Source of the DNA: Vandiemenella viatica
Taxonomy: Eukaryota > Arthropoda > Insecta > Orthoptera > Morabidae
Assembly: GCA_031002005.1 (NCBI GenBank)
Contig: JARYHS010008074.1
Coordinates: 279,993,930-280,057,929 of the forward strand
Direction of reading: 5' to 3'
DNA length: 64,000 nt
In this document: in pieces, positions 22,085 through 34,223 of the stretch
How positions within the stretch are numbered: the first letter of the stretch is position 1
Layout of the letters: every line of letters begins with the position of its first letter
Notes under the pieces: model-generated
What the model was told of the DNA's origin: nothing
Databases searched by the model: none
What the model saw: the letters and a program-made list of their open reading frames with translations, nothing else
Program-made: the position numbers and the translations under genes

Positions 22085-23411
22085 TACAGGGTGGAGCGCG
22101 GTAAATTGCTTTTTTAGAACACACGTTGTGGCGGCATTGTTGCTCAAATAGAGGAGAGAGTGGCCTTGGTTTATTGTTGCCGATGGGAGGTTTGTATTCA
22201 ATTGTTGTTAAGTTGCGATAATGCAGTGGACACGTGAGGAGCGCTCTTTTTGTGTTGAAGTGTATTTCTCGGATTCCCACTCGATCGTTGCAGTGCAGCG
22301 TGCTTTTCGTTTGCGTTTTGCAGTACCCCCACGCGGACGTGTTCCTGGACGACAATCAATTTTAAGTTGGGTAACTGCATTCAGAACATCAGGGAATGTG
22401 TCAACTGTACAAAGAGGACCTGAAAGAAGCGTTACAACACCACAAAATGTCGAACGAGTTAGAGCAGCAGTACTGCAATCTCCAAAACGCTCAGCTCGGA
22501 AACAGGCACTTGCTCTCGGCATTTCAAGACGTTCTCTCCACAGGATTCTTCATAATGAACTGAAATTTCGCCCGTATAAAATGTGCGTGGTCCAGCAATT
22601 GTCAGTACAGGATTATGTAACACGAAGACAGTCTTGTGAAGACATGCTTGCAACCATACCCTGTGACGCAAATGTGTTCTTTTCTGATGAGGCACATTTT
22701 CACCTCAGTGGGTGTGTAAATAAACAGAATATGCGGTACTGGAGTGACAAGAACCCCAGGCAAATTCACCAGAGACCCCTGCACTCAGACCACATCACTG
22801 TGTGGTGTGCCATATCACGAGTAGGCATCATTGGCCCTTACTTTTTCCAGGAAAATCGTCCTGCTGTAACTGTGAATTCAGATCGTTATTTAACTATGGT
22901 GCAAGAGTTTTTCCAGCTGGCTTTCGAGGAAATGCAATTACAGGATACCTGGTTTCAACAAGATGGTGCCACTGCACACACAGCGGGCATCACCGGCATC
23001 ACCGTGAATTTTTTGAGGCAAATGTTTCCTGGAAGACTCGTCTCTCGGATCTCAACTGGCCCGCACGATCACCGGACTTAGCCCCATGCGATTTTTTTCT
23101 GTGGGGTTACCTGAAGTCAAAGGTGTATTGTAATCGTCCCAACAACCTGGAAGAGCTACAGAAAAATATTGAGGCTGAAAATGCAAGAATACCAGAAGAC
23201 ATGCTTGAAAGAGTGCACGAGAACTTCAGAAAACGATTACGGCAGTGTGTGGATTGTGAAGGTAGACATTTGCCAGATATATTGTTTAAATCATGTAATT
23301 AGTAACTTCCATTACTGTCCAACATGAGAAAAATAAAAATGTAAAATTCTAAGTGTTCATTATTTTTTTATTTCATTCCCAAATCAGCAACTTACCGCGC
23401 TCCACCCTGTA
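22085..23411 (+). mobile_element. Tc1/mariner-superfamily DNA transposon, complete
   Basis: The element spans 22087-23409 with perfect 18-base inverted ends (CAGGGTGGAGCGCGGTAA), extending to 24 bases with one mismatch, and a TA on each side as the target duplication (22085-22086, 23410-23411). One transposase reading region fills most of it. At about 1.32 kb it has the usual size for the superfamily. Perfect ends suggest recent activity. Confidence 0.95.
22221..23302 (+). pseudogene. Mariner-like transposase with one frameshift
   Basis: Cuts and pastes the element by binding its inverted ends. Starts at ATG 22221 (MQWTREERSFCVEVYF); the N-terminal part holds the helix-turn-helix DNA-binding region with an RGRVPGR motif. 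The catalytic triad is visible: D in VFFSDEAHFHL, D in WFQQDGATAHT, and D in LAPCDFFLWGYLKSK. A single frame change near 23045 moves the last part into another frame (equal to one lost base). The spacing from the second to the third D is about 42 residues, including a small GIT duplication, longer than in classic DD34D mariners. Total length would be near 360 residues. The frameshift may be an assembly error. Confidence 0.9.
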
Positions 23412-24929
23412 TTTAATCTCTGAAATTTGTTCAGAAAGTAATGCATGTTTCTTCGAATGGTTAAGACTAGCTTTTTATTTAAGTTTACCATTTTTTGGTA
23501 GTGGTCTTATTCAAGCTGACTTCTGTTAGCTTCGCTGCTTGACGCATATAATATCGTATAATTATTGAAACAGAAATTTTATTGTGGTCGCTATAAGTCT
23601 GAAAAATCACAAAATAAAACAAAAAAATGATAAAAATGTGGTAAGAGATAAAATTCCATTCACCAATTTCACTTTTTTCTGCAATTTATTATTGCAATTC
23701 TCTTTTAAACACCACAGTGTGTTATTAATGTTTGCCCTCGTGTCAAAGAAACATTTTTTTTCGTAAGTGTCTAAACACCATACAAAACAGGGGCATCTGC
23801 AATACTTCACATAAAAAGATTCTCTTCCTTCGTATGTAATTGTTTGCATAACAGTTGTTGACTGGTATCCTTTTTTTCTATTTATTCTGTTTTTGTTAAT
23901 ACTGCTGTGTTTCTAATTATTGTAACAGCAACGCTTTTGGCATTAAATAAATAAACGCTATTTGACAGACATTAACAAAATTTTCTGAAAAGCTAAAGGA
24001 ATTTCATGAGTAGACCTCGGCAGCTGTAAGAAAGATATTATATACGTACCAACACTCTGATTCGACAATACAAGCAGAGTGCTTGATCCGTGCAACGGCG
24101 ATAACCCAGTGAACTCACATGACAGTTTTTAATTTCTTCAACCTCGGCAGCATGGTTCGTCACTATCTTAACTGCTATGTTAAGATCTTCTATATAAATT
24201 AGCAAGTCATGACCACTAAATTTACAGTACGGGAACGCACTGAAATTCAGAAGTTAAAATTAAGGAAGCTGTCAAAAACATAGTAATTGTCGGGCGAGCT
24301 ATTCTTCTTCGCAGAATAAGTAAAGTAGGTTACGTCAGCGATTTTCGCACATATTCTAGTAATTAAAGCTAATATTCTACCCTCTTTCTCGGCGGCAAGT
24401 TTTTCGAGGATCAAAATTGCATAAAAGTAAGAAAAAAGTTCCATACTCTGAAGACATCTTCAGTTAAATAATTCTGAAGCTATCAGTGGCAGAGTAATGT
24501 CCGGCGATTAAAGATCCACTCTAGGCTTCATATACGTCGCTTTGATGACGTAACAGCTTAGTTTTCACTGCCGACCGTCGAGGCGCCGGCACCTGGCAGC
24601 ATGCGCCACCTCAAGCAGAAACCATTAAAAAGTTTCTTAACGGCTGACACATTCGCCATAAAGATTAATACTTCGTCATAAAGCTTCCTCCTGCACGGGA
24701 GGATGTTATAAACTTGTGGCAAATTAACAGCCATTGTTACAACCTAATCGCTATAGTTCTCTGTGTTGTACTGAAGGTATCGACAAGACTACGTATCAGC
24801 AACACTAAATGCAGTAAATGTGTTGTTTTTCTTTCTTCTTACTGTGAAACAAGTATCTCACTACTGCCTGTCAGTGTTTCTTGCGTATGCATTTAATATC
24901 TAACTTCCAGAGTTAACGTTTTCCAAAAT
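23412..24929. other. No gene recognised
   Basis: AT-rich with short unrelated frames; a GC-richer patch at 24560-24620. Nothing assignable. Confidence 0.4.
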
Positions 24930-25178
24930 TGAGCTTTTTTTTATCTGCTTAACGTCTCTCTAACAGTGAGGTCTTTTAGAGACGGGAAATAATGGGGGGC
25001 AAGGAATGGGAAGGAATTCGGCCATGGCCTTTTGAAGGAAGCATCCCGGAATTTGCCTGGAGTGATTTGGGAAACCATCGAAAACCCAAATCTGGATGCC
25101 CGGACGGGGATTCGAACCGCCGTCCTCTCGAATGCGAGGCCAGAACGCTAGGCGTTACACCACCACGTTTGGTGAGCT
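24930..25178 (-). mobile_element. tRNA-derived SINE, full-length
   Basis: Body 24936-25172 in - orientation. B-box GATTCGAACC near 25110, GAATGCGAGGCCAGAACG, and a head reaching the GTTACACCACCACG A-box area. The A-tail shows as the T-run at 24936. A short TGAGCT duplication at 24930-24935 and 25173-25178 may be the target site. Confidence 0.88.
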
Positions 25179-25813
25179 GTTTTCAGCTTGGTGTTAGTTT
25201 CATAATGAAATGGTCAGTTTTTGGGACCAAATTGATAACTACTCCAGCTGTCGTCAGAATGGACGGTACATTTAGGTTTAACCTGGTACAGTTATACCAC
25301 CCTGAGCACGATGTAACGACAAGCGACTTATTGGCGAACCATAATATTAATCAATTATGTAATTGGAAATATTCAAATTTCTGATTCTTGAAGTTTATAA
25401 AAGAATAATAATTAATATTTTCTGTATGTTTTAGTTTACTCAAGTCAAGTTAAGTTCGCAATGAAATATACCACCGTGATGTTCGATTAATAATTCTTCC
25501 ACCTATCTTTCACATAAATAAATCAAACTATTACGATATAATACCAATTATCGTTAGTATTACGTTTCTTAATTGATTCTCTGTTTTGATGTAATTTCCT
25601 GCCTCAGTTATACAACAAACTGGAAATGTAATAACCACAACTAAGGTAACCTAATGCTACCAAGCAATTTCTTCTTAATTCCAAACACCATAGTTAGAGA
25701 AACATTTGGGCTAGAACGCCATAAACGCTGACATAATTTTAAATTAATGGTCTTTCTATTTGTGCTGAAGAAAATTTCCACTATTATTAAAAAATCAGAT
25801 AAAAACTATAGGT
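25179..25813. other. No gene recognised
   Basis: AT-rich flank of the gypsy element with no coding or repeat signal recognised. Confidence 0.4.
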
Positions 25814-26676
25814 TGTAAAATAACCTTATTAAAATGATCTTTTTGAAATATAAGTTCTGATGACGAGAGCTCAGTTCACAATCACCACTTATTTTCTTTA
25901 TGCTTTGACCATGTTTGAAAGCTATCGGAACTTCATAAAACAAAGGAAATTATTCAGGGGTAAATTTTAAGAACGGTCGCCTGGTTTGGTGGGGAAGGAA
26001 ATGATTTATCACAGTTACTTACTGCACAACACATACTCCAAGTATATCGACACAAGAACACTTTTTATTGCACAGCTATAAGTTGTTACATTCCGACCAC
26101 CGAACCATATTTATTATTTTCTTGTACTGAATAGTATACAAGGAACACCCTGAATAATAATTGCCGAAGATTTGCAAGTTTCTTAGCGAGTGAGAATTTT
26201 CTTTCAATCAACACAAATGAAACAACAAGATATATCTTTTTCTACATTAGTGAACGACCTACGTAACTAACAGTCTTTAAGAGTACATAAGGTTCATTAG
26301 TCACTTAACCGACGCGGTAGACTTTCTCAACAAGCGGTGACGCTTTTCTGTTAGGCACAATCTTTTCTTCCCGCGCACTCATTTACTGTAACAGTTCGTG
26401 CACCATAACACATACGACTGTCTTTAAATGTACATGAATGTCACTGGGTACTTTACCGACGCGGTAGCTCTTCAAAAGGCTTTTCTCTCAACAGGCGGAC
26501 ACTTTTCAGATCGGTACGATCATTTCTTCCCGCACACACATTTGCTGTAACAACTCGCGCGCTATAACACATACACTCTGCTACTGATACTCCCTACTAG
26601 ATCGTTGAAGTCGATAATCGACTTTACACTCGCTAATCGATCTTTGCATCAAAATTGATAGGTGCGTTAAACTATC
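25814..26676 (-). repeat. 3' LTR of the gypsy element
   Basis: 863 bp, matching 34224-35083 in direct orientation. On the - strand it starts GATAGTTTAACGCACC and ends GTTATTTTACA. It differs from the 5' LTR at five places only. Confidence 0.93.
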
Positions 26677-27222
26677 TAGCTTAAGTCATAACACATTTTA
26701 CACATAGTGGTTGGTGGTCGGTGCTAATCTAACACTTACAAAAATATACACAGAAAATTGGTAAACACATTACAATCATAAGGTTCAAATCAATAACTGA
26801 CATAGGTTATAAAGTTAATAGTCATGCTGAAAAAATCGTGTTGCCTTTATGCAAGCGACCTGGTATATTACCACATAAGATACCTTTCTTCATATTGCGT
26901 AGCACTTCTTATGCACAAACACTGGCTCACAATCACTTCACTCTTTACAACCTCGGTTTGAGTGTATTAAACAGATTGACACCTTACCCGAGCCCCTTAC
27001 AAAATTTGGGTGAAGCCCGGTGGTTGTAAGGTCACTACTCTATTGGGTCATTCTAAAGTCAAATTGACAATCTCCTATAGTGTCACCATTACTTAAGTAC
27101 AAAAATAACGAACAATGACAACCTCTTCACAATGACTATGTACAAAAAAACTACATATAAAGCATATGACAAGGCTTTGCTGGGTGTTCAGGACAACTTT
27201 GCCCCTAAGCACTCCAACATCT
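26677..27222 (-). other. Gypsy element, untranslated stretch between pol and 3' LTR
   Basis: No envelope frame is recognised here, consistent with a non-enveloped element. No clear polypurine tract was seen next to the LTR. Confidence 0.55.
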
Positions 27223-29946
27223 CTAATCCTTCTGAGAGGCCTTCTTAAAGGGCTTCAAAGACACAACATTATAGATACCTTTTAATCTACCATCTCTCAA
27301 GTACTCTAACGTATAAGCATTTTCTCTTGGACTATCTCTTATCCTGTAAGGTCCCTCATAAAGTATTTTAAACTTCTTTATCTCGTGATTAATCGACGAG
27401 GACTTGAAGTGGGTCTGGAGCAGTACCAAGTCTCCCGGTTTGTAGTATGTCCATTTTCCTTTCCTTTCATGTCTCAATTGTCTAGCTTTAGCCTTTTCCA
27501 TTAGTACCTTCTTGGCTTCCTCTATCCTTTCTTGAAAGGTTATAGTCTTCTCTCCAGGAAAATCTATATACTTGCCGACAATTCTTGGTGCTGGTTCTTG
27601 AAACATTAGCTCCCAAGGGGTCATTCCCGTTGAACTGTGTGGAATTGTATTCATAACATCTTCAAATTTCTCAACATGATATGCCCAGCTTTTGTGACTT
27701 TGCTGGCAATATATCCTAAACCATTTGCCAATTTCTGCCATCACTCTCTCCACCACATTACCTTGGGGATGGAAAAATGACGTCTTCAATACCTCAATCC
27801 CCTCTCCTTCTAGTAATTCGGTCCATTTCCTATTCGCAAATTGAGGTCCATTGTCAGACAATACTTTTCTCGGTCTTCCCAGGGTTGGGAAATATTGCAT
27901 AAGTAGCTTACCCAACAGCACTGTCGTTGTCGCCCTTTTGACTGGGTAAAGCTTAACGTACTTTGTGAATACGTCTATAACAACAAGGATCACAGTGACC
28001 CCACCTCTGGAGGCCGGCAATGGTCCATATAAATCTATTGAGATCAATTCCCGAGGTTCGGTCGGTATAACACTCTTCATCCTCCCCATCCTCGGCACAT
28101 GGTCAACCTTTACCTTCTGACAGGTTTCACATGTGGATAAGGCCTTAGCCACCCTTCTTTCCAAATTTCCAAAGTAACAGTGTTCCTTCAGCATCAATGC
28201 ACATTTATGGGCACCGTAGTGGCCATAACAGAGGTGATGATATTTTATCCATTCGTCTACACAATGATCCGGCAGACATACCTTCCATTCTTCGTCATCT
28301 TCCAACTTTCTGTAGAACAGAATTCCCTTGTGTATACAGTAGTGTTTTTCTAAGGACATTCGGTCACCTGTACCCTCTAGTGCTTCTATGACTGCTTTCC
28401 ATGCATCATCCTTTCTCTGTTGATCAGCCATCTCTTTCATCCATTTTATCACCTTACTCTCCTGGGCAACCCCTTCCAGATAATGGATGACGGCTTCTTG
28501 GGTTGTCTGATCGGTCCCGCCATCCTCTGGCATCCCCACTGGTAATCTTGATAGACAGTCTGCCACTACATTGTCTTTTCCTGGAATATACTTAATGTCG
28601 AATTGGAATTCTTGCAATAACAACGCCCACCGGGTCAGTCTGCCATGAGTCAACCGGCAATTCGTCAAAAACGAAAGAGCTCGGTGGTCCGTATGTATAA
28701 TTATCTTCCTACCTAGGAAAATATGCCTGAACTTTTGTAAGCTCCAGATTATGGCTAGTGCCTCCTTCTCTGTCACACAATACCTCATCTCATGATCATT
28801 CATCATTCTACTGGCAAATGCTATCGTGTGGTGTTCTACTTGCCCATTCACCTCTACTTCTTGAAAAACTTCAGCACCCAGACCATAATGGGAACTGTCG
28901 GTAGCCAAGCACAGATCTAATTCCCAATTGGGATACGCAAGGATCCGCTCCTGCGCTAACTCCTCCTTGATCTTCATGAAGTCTTGTTCGCATCCGCTCG
29001 TCCAGTTCCAAACGATGTTCTTCCGTTCCAACATCCTTAAGTGGGGACTGTTTAGTCGCTTTCGGATATAAATTTCCGATAATACCCACATAATCCCAAA
29101 AAGCTTTTCAACTGAGTTTTATTCGTGGGTCGAGGGAATTTCTTGATGGCTTCTAACCTTGATTCATCTACTAAAATCCCCTCCGGGGTAACAACATGAC
29201 CCAAAAATTTTAAGCGAGATCGGAGAAACACACACTTCTTTTTCTTCAAAGTCATCCCGCATTTTGAATAGCAGTCAGGACCTCTCTCATTAACAACCAA
29301 TGCTCTTCTACAGTCTTGGTGGCAACAATTATGTCATCGACATACACTTGCACCCTTTCTCTTAAGTTTCTACCCAAAACCCGATCTAACGCTCTTATGA
29401 AATGGGCAACCGAATTGTTCAGTCCGAAGGGAAGAACCCTAAATTGGTAACATCTACCTTCAAACCGGAAGGCTGTGTATTTCCTTGAGTCCTCATGGAT
29501 TGGTATCTGCCAGTACGATGAAGTCAGGTCAAGAGATGACAGGTACTTCACTCCATGGAATTTTTGTAATATATCATCCACTCTTTCAGGATGGTCCCTC
29601 TCAGTTTTCAAAATTTTGTTCAGGGCTCTGGCATCCAACACTAGCCTAATGGATTGTCGGACTTAGTCACCACCACTAATGGACTGGCATATTCACTCTG
29701 TGACCTTTCAATAATGCCCCAACTCTCCATGCGCTCTAATTCCGCTTTCACTTTGTCCCGTTTAGACACTGGGATGGGGTAGGGCTTGATAGAAAAAGGT
29801 TTCTCTTCCTTTACTTGGAAATGACATTGATATACATTTACTAAGCCCGGTCTGTCATTGAAAACATCCCGGAACTCCTCTTGGATATCTGGTGGACATA
29901 TTTCAAATCCTCCTCCTTCTATTATGTGTCCAATTTCTGTCTTCAT
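27223..29946 (-). pseudogene. Gypsy pol: reverse transcriptase, RNase H, integrase
   Basis: Copies the element RNA to DNA and inserts it. In - strand order: RT palm start KPYPIPVSKRDKVKAELERM, then SSLDLTSSYWQIPI, FRVLPFGLNNS and the catalytic QVYVDDIIVA; then FLGHVVTPEG. RNase H shows LATDSSHYGLGAE and IIHTDHRALSFL. The integrase has the HHCC finger (HHLCYGHYGAH and CETCQKVK), the D,D,E residues in ISIDLYGPLP, VLSDNGPQF and NVVERVMAEIG, and a C-terminal GPY module (LYEGPYRIRD). Frame changes near 29640, 29270 and 29070 split it; the last 622 codons (29091-27223) are open. All catalytic residues are present, so the copy was very recently active or is broken only by assembly indels. Confidence 0.92.
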
Positions 29947-31294
29947 TTACTCTTTCCTTGTTATCTTCAGCGCATTCGCTTTCTTCTGGAACGTCTTCTA
30001 TTTCGGCATAATCCACCTGGATTCCTGTAAACTCCCTTCCGTTCTGGTTGAGGACATTCCCTATCTCCACTCTGCATTTCTTTCCTTCATTGCTAAACTC
30101 CATGTATCCCTTCCCACAATGTAAAGTTGCGTCCGCTGGCACTATCCAGTCGACTCCTATGATGCAATCTACGTTTAGGTATGGTACAACATACATGTGT
30201 ATCGCTACTTCATATTTCTCCATTCTTCCTTCAATTAGTACTTGAATCGTTGCCTTTTTGCTCTTTTTTCCTGTAGCTGGCACTATTGTAATAGTATTGG
30301 TGGGCCAATATTCAAATTGGTTCTCTTCGGCCAGTTCCTTGTATAAAGCTTCAGATATGCAGGAAACTTCGGCTCCCGTATCAACTACGGCCTTTATCTT
30401 CCTTCCTAAGACATCAATTTCTACTGTAGGTACTTTAAATATTCTCTGCTTTAATTGGTTGTCTTCTTCTAGAAGATCTTCTCTTGGATCATTTAAATAG
30501 ACAGAGTTTATGTGTAATTCTCTGCTGTCATTACATATTCTTCCTTCCCTCATTCGGATACTGCCACCGCCTTCTTTGTTGACAACCCCATTTGTGTTTT
30601 CTTCACCATTTGGGCTTGTCCCACTTTGCTTCCTGATACAGGTTTTCTTCACGGTCGGAATGCTATGTCTCGTCGTGATAACCCCTTCCACTTCAATCTC
30701 AACAGATCCATCGTCCCCTAAACTTGAACGATATGAGCTGAGGATACCCTGGACCGACTCATCCGCTACCTCACAAATGCACTCATACTCTCCAGAGGTG
30801 ACTTCTTCTTCTTCTCTATAATTGTAGTCACTATCTTCATAGCCGACCTCTTCGTTATTCACCTCTTCGAGACCTTTTATTATATTTATGGGGAAAGTAT
30901 CCACTTCCCTAGATACTACACTTCCTGGTTCTTCGATACTTTTGCTGGGAATGTCACAATAATCTGTTATTTTCACCATTCCTCGGTCCCCAAATGTGAA
31001 CCATCTTTCGTCGTAGTGAGCTTCAATTTCTAAGTTTTTCTCCTCCTCTAGGTCTTCTCTCGTCACCCCTTCCTCCAGGTACAGATCTTCTTTATCTCTA
31101 AGACTGTTTACTTGTCTATACCCATTATTTTCTTCCTTTTCTTCAACTGTATCTTCTTCAATTCTTATGATGGAATCCCGACTTCTTACACGTTCCCAAA
31201 GTTCTTCCACCTCGGCAAAACGGCAGGTTTCGACACCATCTATTCTTGTCACCATTGAACCTGACAGGCATGGTACTACCTGCCCCTCGTGCAT
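29903..31294 (-). CDS. Gypsy acidic linker and aspartic protease
   Basis: An open frame of 463 codons between gag and RT. Residues of about 40-280 are very acidic and of low complexity (many E and D runs, e.g. DSDYNYREEEEVTSGEY), which is unusual for gypsy polyproteins. The retropepsin-like protease follows near residue 310: VVDTGAEVSCIS (catalytic D) and later LNVDCIIGVDWI. It overlaps the next frame (29946) by 44 bases. The protease matures the Gag-Pol polyprotein. What the acidic region does is unknown; it may be a long C-terminal part of Gag. Confidence 0.85.
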   Translation of the reverse strand: MHEGQVVPCLSGSMVTRIDGVETCRFAEVEELWERVRSRDSIIRIEEDTVEEKEENNGYRQVNSLRDKEDLYLEEGVTREDLEEEKNLEIEAHYDERWFTFGDRGMVKITDYCDIPSKSIEEPGSVVSREVDTFPINIIKGLEEVNNEEVGYEDSDYNYREEEEVTSGEYECICEVADESVQGILSSYRSSLGDDGSVEIEVEGVITTRHSIPTVKKTCIRKQSGTSPNGEENTNGVVNKEGGGSIRMREGRICNDSRELHINSVYLNDPREDLLEEDNQLKQRIFKVPTVEIDVLGRKIKAVVDTGAEVSCISEALYKELAEENQFEYWPTNTITIVPATGKKSKKATIQVLIEGRMEKYEVAIHMYVVPYLNVDCIIGVDWIVPADATLHCGKGYMEFSNEGKKCRVEIGNVLNQNGREFTGIQVDYAEIEDVPEESECAEDNKERVNEDRNWTHNRRRRI

Positions 31295-31317
31295 TAAGGG
31301 TTTCTTCAGAATGTATG

Positions 31318-32992
31318 CTAAATTCCGTTCCCTTTCTTGTGATTAATCGTTTTCCTCGCTTTAAGAGCTGTGGCTCTGTTTCCTCTCTCCTGGGCAGTTT
31401 CCCGAGTGGTCCAATATACTGTTCTGCCCCTGGCTGGACCAAAACAGTGGCAGCTAGCAGTTTCCCGCCTTTGGCTTTCCCTTAGAGGGATTGCCAGGTG
31501 CCTTCTCACTAGTATCCTGTTGATTTCGATGGTCATGGTTTTGTTGATCTTCTCCTCTACTTCGTCCTCTGTATTGTCCTTGACCACGTCGGAAATTGTA
31601 ATTACTTCTGCCGCGCTCTCGGCTTCTATGTTCTCTCTCGCCATGGTACTGATCATCTTGTTGGTTATTCCTCTGATTATAGTACTCCGTTCTTCTCTTT
31701 TTATCCCAAAAGCCATTGTTGTCTTCCCTTTCTCTTGGTTTCTTCCTACTCATTCTCTTTTCTTGCGAGTCAAGCCTTCCAAGCATTTCAATAGCCTCAC
31801 TGACATTGTTGATGCGGTGACTCGCAAAGATTAATTGTGTTGGCTCAGGCAGTCGGGCCATAATAATTTCCACATATTCTGCCTCACTGTACGGACGATC
31901 AAGATAGCGACACTTAGCCAAACATCTGAGGAAAAAATCCTGCTGAGTCTCCTTCCGGGAGAATAAGGTTCACCGTGCATTAGTTCTGACTTGACAGCGA
32001 CCTGTCTTTCTACGGACCAAAAGTGTCTCAAAAATTCGTCTTTGAACTTTTGGTAGGCATTAAATTCCTTTGAAAATGCGATCGCCCCACAGACGAGCCC
32101 TCCCTCTCAGGTGTTCATGTACCATCTTTATTTTTCTCTCGTCCAAGGCAATTTGAAATGGCGGATAAGACTCGAAACTGTCCAAGAAATCCACCGTATG
32201 CACCTTTCCTGAGTCATCAAACTTTTCAAGACTCTTGTTTTTCTTCTGTATGGTATCCCTGACAGCAGGACCCATTGATAACTCCTTGAAATTTGCTTAT
32301 CTCTTCTTTGATTACGACTGGCATCTGCTTCTTCACTCTTCCCTCCACTTCTCTTTGAATCATACCAGGCACTTTACTTTCTATCTCCAAAGTGTTAGCA
32401 ATTTTGATCTTTTCTATTCCCTCAGAGAGGCATTCAATTTTATCTACACAATATTGCACCCCTCTCACTTGTTCTTCACATGACTTGAGGCTTTCTTCCA
32501 TCTCTTCTAACTTGTTGCCTTGGTAATCCACTCTGTCTTCTAGAGCCTTTACTCTTTGACGGGTTTGTCCAGTCTCTGCCAATGTGTATTGCTGTAGTTG
32601 CTCGAGTTTTTCATTTGTTTCATTTCCACGTGAGACACATTGTTGTCGGAGCTGCTCCATCTCTTCTCTCATAGCACAAAATCTTCCTTCTAAATCCTTG
32701 GTGATGCTGCAGTGGAGGGCTTTCCCCTTCTCATCTATCTCCGCTCTGATTGTTTCCTGTGCTCTTTAATCTCTTCTGAAATTTCTACCTTCATACTTTC
32801 TTGACTTTTTACTAGTGAGGCTTTATATTGATTGAAATTTTCTTCATTCTTCTGTTCCATCTTCCTGAAGCTTTCTTCACTCCTTTCTTGTAAGGCTCTA
32901 ATTTGGCTGACTAGCATCCTAAGTACCTCCCCACCAGGTAATTCCCTGTCCTGCTCTCCAGTCACTTCAACTAAAGTCTCGTCGGTATTCAT
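31318..32992 (-). pseudogene. Gypsy gag, coiled-coil N-terminus, split by frame changes
   Basis: Forms the virus-like particle. Starts at ATG 32992 (MNTDETLVEVTGEQDRELPG). The first 230 or so residues are strongly heptad-like (IRALQERSEESFRKMEQKNE; KALEDRVDYQGNKLEEMEES), predicting a long coiled coil. The capsid follows, with VDFLDSFESYPPF, RGRARLWGDRIF and FKDEFLRHFWS, in three frames (32672, 32275, 32031). The nucleocapsid (31921-31454) is rich in R, G, Q and N (SRERGRSNYNFRRGQGQYRG) and shows no CCHC zinc knuckle. Frame changes near 32740, 32240, 32050 and 31920 look like isolated one-base indels. Confidence 0.85.
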
Positions 32993-34223
32993 GATTAGAG
33001 ATTATACTATGATACCCTGCTCTAATAACAAAAGGTTATAATAGGGCCACTAACTTGCCTACCCCACGCATACACCAAATAAAAAAAATCTACTAAGATT
33101 CACACAACCTAGTCCACAAAGAATCTCTTCGACTTACGAACCAAGACAGTAATATCAAGAAAACAAACCACAAACAGAACACAGTACAACGCTGTTGTCA
33201 AAGGAAAACTTCAACATCAAAATGGCATCGACAGAACAAACCGGTGAGAATTACTGCTGCCAGCTGCTTCTCTCCGTTATAGCTGAAAATACATACAACT
33301 TAAAACAATAAATTGAGCTGCTTAAAATTATCAGCTCCGGGTGTACACTGCCTCAGAGTTTACAGCTGCAGGGAAACTCCATCGACTGACAAGCTGTAAA
33401 TAGCATGCATTGAAAATATTCTGTTTCAAAAAAAATTTCCGACTAGTATAATTTATTTGTCGGTTGAAAGTAGTGATAAGTGATTTTTTAAAAAGAATTC
33501 TTTTCAAATAAAAAAAAAATTCTGACTGGCTACTAAGAGAAGGAATCAAATTTATTCTTAGAAAAAAAAAAAAAAAAAATACTCCCGAGAGAAAATTACT
33601 TTTATTGTATTACTATTGAAGCTCGGGTAGTGTCAATCAGTTATCCCAAAAATTTTATTTACTACACTGAGTTTACTAGTTTTCGCGTGTTTTATTTAGT
33701 CAAGATGAATAGTTTTTTTTTTTTTTTCGGTTCACTTATATATATTTTTTAATTTTTTTTTTTTTTTTAAATTTAATTTGCCTGTTCGATGTCTTCTTTT
33801 CTTCTTCTGCTGCTGCCGCGTTGATTTTCCTCAGCCTCCGTCACGTTGTTACATTGTGTGTTCGTTGTAGTATCCCTGTAGTAAAAAGCTGCATCACTTG
33901 TTGCTGCGTCGCTGGAAATACACCGCCTCGTATCTATGGTGTTACTCCGTCGTTGCGTCTCTGGAACTCCACCGCCTTGTCTCGCTGAAGCTACCTCGTT
34001 ACTGCGTCGCTGGAACTCCACCGCCTTGTAACCGTTAAGCTACCTCTGACTTCCGCTTCCACTATTATCTTTCACGCGCCGTTCTTGCTCGAACCACACT
34101 TCATTGTTTACTACACTGTTTAATTGTCGTTCACTTCCCACTCGCTTGTTTGTAAATTTAGACGACTTTAACGTTCTGTTTATTCGCCTATCACTATTAC
34201 AAGTCCTGACACGCAGGTCGACA
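32993..34223 (-). other. Gypsy 5' leader
   Basis: About 1.2 kb between the 5' LTR and the gag ATG. No coding frame is recognised. It includes T/A-rich runs (33560-33775) and a degenerate tandem repeat near 33893-34040. The primer-binding site should lie just below 34224; the sequence there (ATGTCGACCTGCGTG on the - strand) does not begin with the usual TGG. Confidence 0.6.
33893..34040. repeat. Three degenerate tandem units of about 49 bp in the gypsy leader
   Basis: The phrase TGCGTCGCTGGAACTCCACC followed by GCCTTGT appears three times (33904, 33953 and 34003 approximately), each preceded by GTTRCT or similar. Period is about 49-50 bases. It lies in the transcribed leader of the retroelement. 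Confidence 0.75.
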
